From: Bacteroidales bacterium
GTDB lineage: Bacteria; Bacteroidota; Bacteroidia; Bacteroidales; VadinHA17
Length of the DNA: 32,610 nucleotides
Assembly (NCBI GenBank): GCA_019429325.1
Contig: JAHYJA010000021.1
Coordinates: 1 to 32,610 of the forward strand
Direction: 5' to 3'
Shown piece by piece: positions 7,205-13,873 of the stretch. The position numbers were made by a program, and so were the translations under genes. Below the pieces are notes generated by a model. That model was not told the origin of the DNA. It saw only the letters and a list, made by a program, of their open reading frames with translations, and ran no database searches. The stretch's first letter is position 1, and the number at the start of each line of letters is the position of its first letter.

Positions 7205-8566
7205 CTACTGAATGACCATACTTCCCAACCTGCTGGCAAGGTAAAGAGGAAGTGAAATCAAATTATAGGTAAGCTCCACCCGGTCAGGTAAATTGACCCG
7301 GGCGGTGAATCCCCTGCCAACCGATGGGATATCTGTATTGAAGCGGATACCGGTCTCCTTGTTTTTTTCCGCCAGAAAGACATGCAGTGATTTCAGTTTG
7401 CCCCGTTTCCCTGCTTTTATCTCAATGGGGTAAATGCTATTGCCAATCTGATAAAGACAATCAATCTCCGCATTTGAATTTTTGGCTTCACGTATCCAGT
7501 AGTACAGTTTTTGTTTGATGTATGGCTCACCTGATGCTGTTAACTCCTGAAAGACAAACTGCTCGGCAAGAGCGCCCTCAAATGCTGTAACAAGGTTATC
7601 AATATCCATCAGCTTTATTCCTGCTATATGATTCAAAACCCCGATATCAAAAAATACAGGTTTGAATACATCATTATCCTGCATCTGTGAAAGGGGAACG
7701 TTTGTTGATCGTGTGTGCCTGACAAGATGTACTATCCTGCTCATTTCCAGCTTCAGGAAAGCATCTTTCAGCAGACCTGAAGAAGCATTCCTGTTCACAT
7801 TCACATATTTCACCTTTTTACCGACATTGTTTGTCACGTAGTGCAGAACGTCCTTCAGATGCTCCTGTTGTTTCCGTGTTCCATACTTTGCAAAGTCATA
7901 TTCAATGGAGGTAATCAGACTGGTGTGGATCTTTTCGATGCCCGACAGCTCTCTCGTTTTAATGTAGTAATCAACTGCTTCGGGCATTCCTCCGATGAAG
8001 AAATATAATCGCAGCAACTCCAGTATCCTCTTATGAACCGCTTCACCGAAATATCCGTCAAATGAAAAACCTTCGATGACCCGAACCAGTCCATCTTCGC
8101 CGATTGCTGTCAGAAACTCTGAGAAGATCAGCGGGTACATATAGGCGAAGTCAATCCTTCCCACCGGCATCGAATACTGCATTTCGTTGAGGGTATGGTC
8201 TAACAGTGAACCTGCACTAATGACATGCAGTCCGCGTCTTTGCTCGTAAAAATAACGCAACGATGCGATAGCCTTTGGGCAAGCCTGTATTTCATCAATG
8301 AAGAACAGAGTGTTTTCATCTTCGGCAGCAACCTTGTAAAGCACTGACAATTCGTTGATGATCTGTTCTGGCTGCATGCTTTCAAATACGGAATGTATAT
8401 TGCGGTTCTGCTCGAGATTCACTTTCAGGAGGTACCTGTAATTCTTTTCGGCAAATTTTTCAATGGTGTATGTCTTACCTACCTGCCGTGTACCTCTGAT
8501 AATCAAAGGTTTTCTATTAAGACTATCCTTCCATTCATCCAGATATTTTTCAATTAATCGTTCCAT
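7205..8566 (-). CDS. AAA ATPase with C-terminal DUF4143
   Basis: A 453-residue P-loop ATPase. Walker A GTRQVGKT is at residues 25-32, Walker B FFIDE ends at 92, and a sensor-like ISAGSLL follows near 137. The C-terminal part has the DUF4143 pattern, a restriction-endonuclease-like fold ending in NAEIDCLYQIGNSIYPIEIKAGK, with the Glu/Asp-(x)-Glu-x-Lys residues intact. Proteins of this type are abundant and multicopy in Bacteroidota, Archaea and others, and their function is not established. A second, more distant relative is 1.8 kb away at 10324. The promoter region carries three 12-16-bp repeats at exact 32-bp spacing (8597-8676), suggesting dedicated control. The start at 8566 leaves the usual short N-terminus (MERLIEKYLDEW) before the P-loop. 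Confidence 0.9.
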   Translation of the reverse strand: MERLIEKYLDEWKDSLNRKPLIIRGTRQVGKTYTIEKFAEKNYRYLLKVNLEQNRNIHSVFESMQPEQIINELSVLYKVAAEDENTLFFIDEIQACPKAIASLRYFYEQRRGLHVISAGSLLDHTLNEMQYSMPVGRIDFAYMYPLIFSEFLTAIGEDGLVRVIEGFSFDGYFGEAVHKRILELLRLYFFIGGMPEAVDYYIKTRELSGIEKIHTSLITSIEYDFAKYGTRKQQEHLKDVLHYVTNNVGKKVKYVNVNRNASSGLLKDAFLKLEMSRIVHLVRHTRSTNVPLSQMQDNDVFKPVFFDIGVLNHIAGIKLMDIDNLVTAFEGALAEQFVFQELTASGEPYIKQKLYYWIREAKNSNAEIDCLYQIGNSIYPIEIKAGKRGKLKSLHVFLAEKNKETGIRFNTDIPSVGRGFTARVNLPDRVELTYNLISLPLYLASRLGSMVIQ

Positions 8567-8586
8567 ATCAAAATATATTCAGCCGA

Positions 8587-8594
8587 TAAAGATA
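8587..8594 (-). promoter_or_regulatory. candidate -7 element (TATCTTTA) of the DUF4143 ATPase
   Basis: TATCTTTA on the minus strand, 20 bases before the ATG at 8566 and directly next to the first of three 32-bp-spaced repeats. Confidence 0.4.
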
Positions 8595-8596
8595 GT

Positions 8597-8676
8597 AAAT
8601 ACTATTGGAAAATATTACAATACAACTAAAATACTATTGGAAAAAAGACGAACCGATCTGAAATACTAGTGGATAC
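8597..8676. promoter_or_regulatory. three direct repeats at 32-bp spacing, likely operator
   Basis: AAATACTATTGGAAAA occurs at 8597-8612 and again, identical, at 8629-8644. A third, diverged copy AAATACTAGTGGATAC is at 8661-8676 and overlaps the stop codon (8666-8668) of the upstream decarboxylase. Start positions differ by exactly 32 bases, about three helical turns, so bound proteins would lie on the same DNA face. The first copy abuts the candidate -7 element of the ATPase gene. Confidence 0.6.
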
Positions 8677-10114
8677 TGGAAGCTGTCTCTTCAATAACTT
8701 TGAGAAGCAGCTGCATATCCTCTTCTGTTGTAAGGGGATTGATTATCGTAACCCTCAGCCAGAGTATTTCCTCCAGTTCGGTCTGTACGATGTAGAATTT
8801 TCCTTCTTTTATGATTATGTCGCGGATGGCTGCGTTGAGCCGGTTGAGTTCTTCAGTATCCAAACCGCCGGAATTGTACCGGAAGCAGACGATGTTGGCT
8901 TGGGGTTCGAGTGCAGCCTCGAAGTTGTTTCTCTCCCTTACCATTTCGGTGAACCTCTTTGCAAGGTCGTAGCGGCTGTCAATGTAATTACCGAAGTAAT
9001 CCCTGTTGTAATATTTGAATGCAGTAAAAGCCACGAAGCCGAGTGAGCTCTTGGTACACTCGAGGGTTCTCTTTGCGCTGTTATACCACTCATTTTCAGT
9101 TTGTTTCTTAAATAAATAGGATGCTTTCTGGGCAAAGGTCTCGTACGACTGGCGGCCGTCGCGGAAAAGCACCATGCTATTCAGTCCGGGTATCAGCAAC
9201 ATCTTATGAAAATCAATCACTATCGAATCGGCCCTTTCTATTCCCCTGATAAGATGGCGGTATTTGTCAGAGAAGAGAACGCCCATTCCGTGTGCACCGT
9301 CTACATGAAGCCACAGATTGTACCTTTCGCAGAAATCGGCTATGGCCATCAGGTCATCATAAGAACCGGTGGCCGTTGAGCATGAGTTGGCGATTACTGC
9401 AGCTACCGAGATTCCCTTCTGGAGTGCTCTTTCGTAGTACTTTTCGAGCAGGTCGGTGCGCATCCTGTAACATTTGTCATAGGGTACCTTTATCAGTGCA
9501 TCATTACCGAGTCCCATTATCTTCACGTTCCTTGCCACGCTGTAATGTGACTGGTCCGTCACAATAAATCCGGTTTTCAGTTCCTTTTTTATACCCTCCT
9601 CCCATACGTTATATGGCGATTTTACCTGCCTGACAGCCAGCATTGCAGTCAGGTTGCCTGCACTGCCTCCGTGGGTAAAAATACCATCTGCATTATCGTC
9701 ATAACCTATCATTCCGGAAAACAATCTGACAAGATTTCTTTCCATTGCCATGGCAACCGGACCCATCTCGTATACTGCCGCTCCGTTGTTCAACAGGGTG
9801 GTACAGAGCTGTGCGAGTGCCACATGAGGAAGCGGGGAGGTTACCTGGTGTCCGATATATCGCGGGTGATGCAGGTGATTCGATCGTTCCAGCGCTTCAC
9901 TTATATATTCAATGAATGGCTCTTCATTACCCCTCCTGTAGCTTTCGGCGTACCGTTCTGCCAGCTCTTCGGGATCTGTCCATGGCAAAACCGGAGTGTC
10001 GGGCCTGTTTACAACTTCTTTCAGGTAGTCGGATAAAATGTCAATTATCTTGTGCCCGTCCTGCCTGAAGAGTTCAGGATCAAAAGGAGCCTCCTGATAT
10101 TTTCGTATGCTCAT
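8666..10114 (-). CDS. PLP-dependent group II amino-acid decarboxylase
   Basis: A 482-residue fold-type I PLP enzyme of the DDC/GAD family. The phosphate-binding THGGSAGNL is at residues 148-156, the ring-stacking His190 lies in DQSHYSVAR, Asp272 in LHVDGAHG binds the pyridine nitrogen, and Lys304 in DFHKMLLIPG is the Schiff-base lysine. Members remove the alpha-carboxyl group of amino acids such as glutamate, aspartate, diaminobutyrate or aromatic residues. The D-x-HKML form resembles the aspartate/diaminobutyrate branch (PanP-like) more than the aromatic branch (NPHKW), but I would not assign a substrate. The gene is complete. It has its own promoter-like TATTTTTG at 10174-10181, and its 3' end runs into the operator repeats of the downstream ATPase gene. 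Confidence 0.9.
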   Translation of the reverse strand: MSIRKYQEAPFDPELFRQDGHKIIDILSDYLKEVVNRPDTPVLPWTDPEELAERYAESYRRGNEEPFIEYISEALERSNHLHHPRYIGHQVTSPLPHVALAQLCTTLLNNGAAVYEMGPVAMAMERNLVRLFSGMIGYDDNADGIFTHGGSAGNLTAMLAVRQVKSPYNVWEEGIKKELKTGFIVTDQSHYSVARNVKIMGLGNDALIKVPYDKCYRMRTDLLEKYYERALQKGISVAAVIANSCSTATGSYDDLMAIADFCERYNLWLHVDGAHGMGVLFSDKYRHLIRGIERADSIVIDFHKMLLIPGLNSMVLFRDGRQSYETFAQKASYLFKKQTENEWYNSAKRTLECTKSSLGFVAFTAFKYYNRDYFGNYIDSRYDLAKRFTEMVRERNNFEAALEPQANIVCFRYNSGGLDTEELNRLNAAIRDIIIKEGKFYIVQTELEEILWLRVTIINPLTTEEDMQLLLKVIEETASSIH

Positions 10115-10173
10115 TCTTTAAGATTTCTAAAGTTGTGTTTGACATGAGATTCAGGTGTCGGGGCTGACGGTTT

Positions 10174-10181
10174 CAAAAATA
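10174..10181 (-). promoter_or_regulatory. -7 element (TATTTTTG) of the decarboxylase gene
   Basis: On the minus strand TATTTTTG fits TAnnTTTG exactly, about 60 bases before the ATG at 10114. Confidence 0.4.
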
Positions 10182-10293
10182 AGAAAAATATCAGGACAGA
10201 AGGGGCCATTTGAAACCCGGTTTCCTTAAACTTGAATAGTCTGAATTTTTACAAATACTTTATTTTCAGGAGTGGAATACCAATAAATTATAA

Positions 10294-10314
10294 TATATTT
10301 GGAATGAATTCCAA
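10294..10314 (+). promoter_or_regulatory. -7 element overlapped by a palindromic operator
   Basis: TATATTTG (10294-10301) fits TAnnTTTG and is 22 bases before the ATG at 10324. Overlapping its last three bases is TTGGAAT-GA-ATTCCAA (10299-10314), a palindrome with 7-bp perfect arms. An upstream shorter match, TGGAATACCAA at about 10273-10283, may be a second half-strength site. A protein bound here would block the promoter. Confidence 0.6.
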
Positions 10315-10323
10315 AATTATGCA

Positions 10324-11487
10324 ATGATAACACGTGAATTAGCCCGTCTTATAAGAGAAAAAAGAGATGATCGGAAAGTAATAATTATTCTGGGACCCCG
10401 ACAGTCTGGAAAAACCACCCTTCTCAAAATGTTGTTTGAAAACTCCGCAGACAGAGTTATGTGGTTAAACGGAGATGATGCCGAAGTACGTCAAAGATTT
10501 GAAAATCCTTCCTCATCAAGAATCAGGAATTATATTGGAGATGCACAGATAGTAATTTTTGATGAAGCTCAGCGCATAGTGAATATCGGATTATGCCTGA
10601 AAATTATCACCGACAACTTTCCAGGAGTAAAGGTTTATGCATCCGGATCATCATCTTTTGATCTGGCAAACAGGATAAACGAACCGCTTACAGGCAGAAA
10701 ATGGGAGTATATTTTGTTTCCGCTCTCTTTTATGGAAATGGCCAGTCACGACGGATTACTTCAGGAGGAGGGCTTACTTGAGCATCGCCTGGTGTACGGT
10801 TATTATCCTGATGTAATAAATCATCCCGGCAATGAAAAGGAAATACTTAATGCCTTATCTGACAGCTATTTATATAAAGACATTCTTGCCTGGGAGCGAA
10901 TACTTAAGCCGGACAGGCTTGAAAAGCTTGTTCAGGCACTGGCTTTCCAGACCGGTAACGAAGTGTCATACAATGAGCTTGGAAAAATTACAGGACTCGA
11001 CAATAAAACAGTTGAAAAGTATATCCAGCTTCTTGAGAAGGCATTTATCGTTTTCCGCCTGAACTCGTTCAGCAGGAATTTAAAAAATGAGCTCTCGAAA
11101 AGCAGAAAAATTTATTTCTTCGACAATGGTCTGCGAAATGCGGTTATCAGCCAGTTTAACCCCATAGGTTTGAGGAACGACGAAGGAGCATTGTGGGAAA
11201 ATTTTCTGGTATCTGAGCGCTATAAATATATTGAATACAAAAGAGTGTTTTGTAATCGATATTTCTGGAGAACCACACAGCAACAAGAAATTGATTACCT
11301 GGAAGAAAGAGATGGCATTCTATATGCATGGGAGTTCAAATGGAATGATGATCGCAATGCCAGAATGCCTTCTTCCTTTTCACAAGCTTATCCGGAAAAC
11401 AGGTTCATTTTGATAAACCGTAAGAACTATCTTTCATTCATTTCGGACATTCCTGCTGAAGAGTTAGCAAATTACCCTTTTTCCTGA
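10324..11487 (+). CDS. AAA ATPase with C-terminal DUF4143 (shorter type)
   Basis: A 387-residue P-loop ATPase. Walker A GPRQSGKT is at residues 24-31, Walker B IVIFDEAQ at 77-83, and SGSSSFDL (the sensor-1 region) near residue 110. A winged-helix-like middle (NEVSYNELGKITGLDNKTVEKYIQLLEKA, about residues 215-245) precedes the DUF4143 nuclease-like C-terminus, which ends in QQEIDYLEERDGILYAWEFKW with Glu-Ile-Asp and Glu-x-Lys present. The family function is unknown. It is related to, but clearly different from, the 453-residue ATPase at 7205-8566 and lies on the opposite strand, so the pair is not a recent duplication. The -7 element is overlapped by a palindrome, which suggests self-limited expression. 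Confidence 0.9.
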   Translation: MITRELARLIREKRDDRKVIIILGPRQSGKTTLLKMLFENSADRVMWLNGDDAEVRQRFENPSSSRIRNYIGDAQIVIFDEAQRIVNIGLCLKIITDNFPGVKVYASGSSSFDLANRINEPLTGRKWEYILFPLSFMEMASHDGLLQEEGLLEHRLVYGYYPDVINHPGNEKEILNALSDSYLYKDILAWERILKPDRLEKLVQALAFQTGNEVSYNELGKITGLDNKTVEKYIQLLEKAFIVFRLNSFSRNLKNELSKSRKIYFFDNGLRNAVISQFNPIGLRNDEGALWENFLVSERYKYIEYKRVFCNRYFWRTTQQQEIDYLEERDGILYAWEFKWNDDRNARMPSSFSQAYPENRFILINRKNYLSFISDIPAEELANYPFS

Positions 11488-11545
11488 TATCATTGAATTC
11501 GAAAAACATTTTCATCAGTATATAATTTTTATTTTATTGGTCTGA

Positions 11546-11613
11546 TGGAACCCACATGTCTGAAAATTATAAACATACGTGTTTGTGTTTGCAATACATG
11601 TGGGTTTCACCAT
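11546..11613. repeat. long-looped inverted repeat
   Basis: AACCCACATGT (11549-11559) and ACATGTGGGTT (11596-11606) are perfect 11-base arms, extended with small mismatches to ATGG/CCAT at the outer ends. The 36-base loop contains a smaller hairpin, AAACA-TACG-TGTTT. It lies between the convergent ends of the second ATPase and adenine deaminase genes (11488-11671), where no other feature is seen. It may be a bidirectional terminator or a remnant of a small mobile repeat. Confidence 0.5.
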
Positions 11614-11671
11614 AGGAATTTGTTTAAATTTTGAGTGATTATCTGTCATGTCTGCCAATCTAATTGGCTTA

Positions 11672-13297
11672 TCATACAAACAGCGGCACAAACTGAAACT
11701 TCCTCCCGTCAAAGAGTCCCTTGTCGCTCAGTTTTAGTTCAGGTATCACAAGAAGGGCCATGAACGAGAGTGTCATGAAGGGCGCAGACAGGAGGGATCC
11801 CATTTCTTTAACTTTTCGAGAAAGATCTTCATATTGAGCGGCTATTGTGCTGACCGGCTTATCTGACATGATTCCTGCGATTGGCAGTGCCAGAGAACTT
11901 ATGTGATTTCCCTCTGCCACGGCCAATCCTCCCTTCATCTTAACAACCTCATTTATAGCATTAATAATATCATCATCGTTAGTTCCGATACAGATTATAT
12001 TATGACTGTCGTGAGCTACTGAACCGGCAAGGGCTCCCCTTTTTAGTCCGAAACCTTTTATGAATCCTGTTGCCGGCGCTGAATCCGTGTAACGATCCTT
12101 TACAACTATCTTCAGAATATCCCGGTTCAGATCTGGTAATACCCATGTTGCGGACGGAATATCAGCTATTATTTCCTTCGTCTGGAGCTCCCCATCAAAA
12201 GCTTCAATAACTCGTATTTTAGTCCCTGTTTTTCTGACTGTTATGCCTCCCTTTGATATCTTTGTACTGCAAAATTTGTTAGCCGGTTCAGCTCCCTTAT
12301 AATCAAAAAGGATCTTACCCCTGTCCCAGACTTTCCTTCCGTCGATCCATGTCTCAAGGACGTTCATTTCCCGGGGATTATCAACTACTATGAAGTCCGC
12401 AGGGTCTCCCGGCCTTAAAAGACCTGCTTCCAGTCCGTAATGTTTTGCCGGGTTCAGGGTACAGCTTCCGAGCACGTCAAATAGATCATACCCTTCGCTT
12501 ATCAGCCGGGCTGCAATCTTATTTATATGCCGTTTCTCCAGCATTTCGGGATGAAGATCATCGCTGCACAGCATAACCATATCCGGATGTGTGGCGATCA
12601 GCTCCTTAAGCGCCTCGAGGTTCCTTGCGGCACTTCCCTCGCGGATAAGAATCTTCATCCCCAGGGATATTTTTTCAAGCGCCTCTTCCATTTTGGTGCA
12701 CTCATGATCTGTAGATATACCCGCAAAAATATACTTTCTGAGGTTTTCACCCGTCAGTCCCGGAGAATGCCCGTCAACCGGTTTTCCCATTTTTACCGCT
12801 GACTCTATCTTTCTGTTTACTTCCGCATCGCCGTAAATAACTCCGGGGAAGTTCATCATTTCTGCAAGATATTTGATTTCCGGCATCTTAAGCAATTCAT
12901 CAACCCCCTGTGAATCAATCACTGCGCCTGAAGTCTCGAACGATGTAGCCGGCACGCAGGATGGTGCTCCGAACCAGAATTTAACCGGGACTTTCCCCGC
13001 ATCTTCAATCATGAATTTCACACCGTCTGTACCGAGTACATTTGCTATCTCATGGGGGTCGGAAACAACACCCGTTGTTCCACGTGAAACAGCGGCCATG
13101 GCAAAAGCGCCGGGTGTACACATTGAGCTTTCAATGTGAATGTGAGCATCTATAAGTCCCGGCATAATGAAGTTTTCAGAACCCGTTTCTTTTTCAATTA
13201 TCTCCTTTATGTATGTCCCTTCTACAATTATACGCCCCGGATATATTTTTCTCCGTTGTATATCCACTATTTTCCCTTCTATAATCATATTGTCCAA
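11672..13297 (-). CDS. ade: adenine deaminase
   Basis: A 541-residue amidohydrolase that converts adenine to hypoxanthine and ammonia in purine salvage. The N-terminal metal motif MPGLIDAHIHIESS is at about residues 45-58, VSDPHEIANVLG at about 80-91, DGHSPGL near 175 and STDHECT near 195; SDDLHPE lies near 243. The C-terminal domain typical of AdeC (RGALAGSVAHDSHNIICIGTND) follows at about 410-435. Length and motifs match the AdeC/YerA type of enzyme with dinuclear metal, not the adenosine-deaminase fold. The start at 13297 is supported by MIIEGKIVDI, the usual small beta-sandwich start. The codons for residues VSRGT contain a parS sequence (13076-13091). The gene is isolated downstream of the tandem repeats. 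Confidence 0.95.
   Translation of the reverse strand: MDNMIIEGKIVDIQRRKIYPGRIIVEGTYIKEIIEKETGSENFIMPGLIDAHIHIESSMCTPGAFAMAAVSRGTTGVVSDPHEIANVLGTDGVKFMIEDAGKVPVKFWFGAPSCVPATSFETSGAVIDSQGVDELLKMPEIKYLAEMMNFPGVIYGDAEVNRKIESAVKMGKPVDGHSPGLTGENLRKYIFAGISTDHECTKMEEALEKISLGMKILIREGSAARNLEALKELIATHPDMVMLCSDDLHPEMLEKRHINKIAARLISEGYDLFDVLGSCTLNPAKHYGLEAGLLRPGDPADFIVVDNPREMNVLETWIDGRKVWDRGKILFDYKGAEPANKFCSTKISKGGITVRKTGTKIRVIEAFDGELQTKEIIADIPSATWVLPDLNRDILKIVVKDRYTDSAPATGFIKGFGLKRGALAGSVAHDSHNIICIGTNDDDIINAINEVVKMKGGLAVAEGNHISSLALPIAGIMSDKPVSTIAAQYEDLSRKVKEMGSLLSAPFMTLSFMALLVIPELKLSDKGLFDGRKFQFVPLFV
13076..13091. other. parS: parS centromere-like site inside the adenine deaminase gene
   Basis: TGTTCCACGTGAAACA is a sequence well known as a ParB-binding parS site (the Bacillus subtilis consensus). 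It is read on the plus strand here, within codons for the conserved VSRGTTG stretch of adenine deaminase on the minus strand. A second site is 780 bases away. ParB clamps load at such sites to drive origin segregation. Confidence 0.75.
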
Positions 13298-13323
13298 TTT
13301 GTCAATCTATCATCAACAAGAAT

Positions 13324-13784
13324 CCGGTCATTGCGATACCGCGAAGCGGTAGAAGCAATCCTTATCTGCCTCCAGCGACCTATCCAATTAAGACCCCTTT
13401 TAGTCCCGGGGTTTGCTTCGTCGCTGCGCTCCTCGCAATGACTCGCCTTCAATGCTACCTCACTTCCTCCTGTAACACAATCCCAAATTGATTCACCGGT
13501 CATTGCGATACCGCGAAGCGGTAGAAGCAATCCTTACTGTCCTTCAGAGACCTTTCTAAGTTAAACCCCTTTAAGTCCAGGGGTTTGCTTCGTCGCTGCG
13601 CTCCTCGCAATGACTCGCCCTCAATGGCAGCTCTCTGCCTCCTGTAACACAATCCCAAATTAATTCACCGGTCATTGCGATACCGCGAAGCGGTAGAAGC
13701 AATCCTTAGCGGCCTCCAGCGACCGTCTAATTAAGACCCCTGTTAGTCCAGGGGTTTGCTTCGTCGCTGCGCTCCTCGCAATTA
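13324..13784. repeat. three tandem copies of a 172-bp palindromic repeat
   Basis: Copies start at 13324, 13496 and 13668, exactly 172 bases apart; the last lacks the final spacer part. Each begins CCGGTCATTGCGATACCGC and contains GAAGCAATCC, then about 45 bases later GGGGTTTGCTTCGTCGCTGC and CTCCTCGCAATG, so the unit core (about 115 bases) is an imperfect inverted repeat closed by CATTGCGA/TCGCAATG and GAAGCAA/TTGCTTC. Inner hairpins ACCGC-GAA-GCGGT and CCCCT…AGGGG are present. The CATTGCGAG…GAAGCAAT core is a widespread dispersed repeat of many bacteria; translated, it gives the familiar spurious CEERSDEA peptide. No gene lies in 13298-13855. Confidence 0.9.
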
Positions 13785-13855
13785 CCTTACCAACAAACAG
13801 GTGCGCTGCTAAACAATAAAATAAATAATTAAAATATTATTTCTATAAGTAAAAT

Positions 13856-13871
13856 TGTTCCACGTGGAACA
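13856..13871. other. parS: parS centromere-like site next to mnmG
   Basis: TGTTCCACGTGGAACA is a perfect 16-base palindrome and a known variant of the parS consensus. It lies 2 bases beyond the mnmG stop codon (13874-13876), preceded by a 60-base AT-rich stretch. mnmG (gidA) is a neighbour of parAB and of the replication origin in many bacteria, which agrees with the assignment. Confidence 0.8.
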
Positions 13872-13873
13872 TT

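Noticed and set aside
7205-11487. Defence island formed by the two DUF4143 ATPases
   Set aside because: The ATPases are on opposite strands, separated by a decarboxylase, and no nuclease, methylase or other defence gene lies near. The family is common outside defence islands.
13285-13530. Minus-strand open frame of 81 codons containing CEERSDEA
   Set aside because: CEERSDEA is a well-known spurious translation of the CATTGCGAG-type DNA repeat; the frame follows the tandem repeat units.
13324-13784. CRISPR array
   Set aside because: The unit is 172 bases with conserved content throughout, three copies only, with no short repeat plus unique spacer pattern and no cas gene.
13856-13871. mnmG transcription terminator
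   Set aside because: The palindrome has no loop bases, so it would make a poor RNA hairpin, and the exact parS match explains it better; a partial terminator role cannot be fully excluded.
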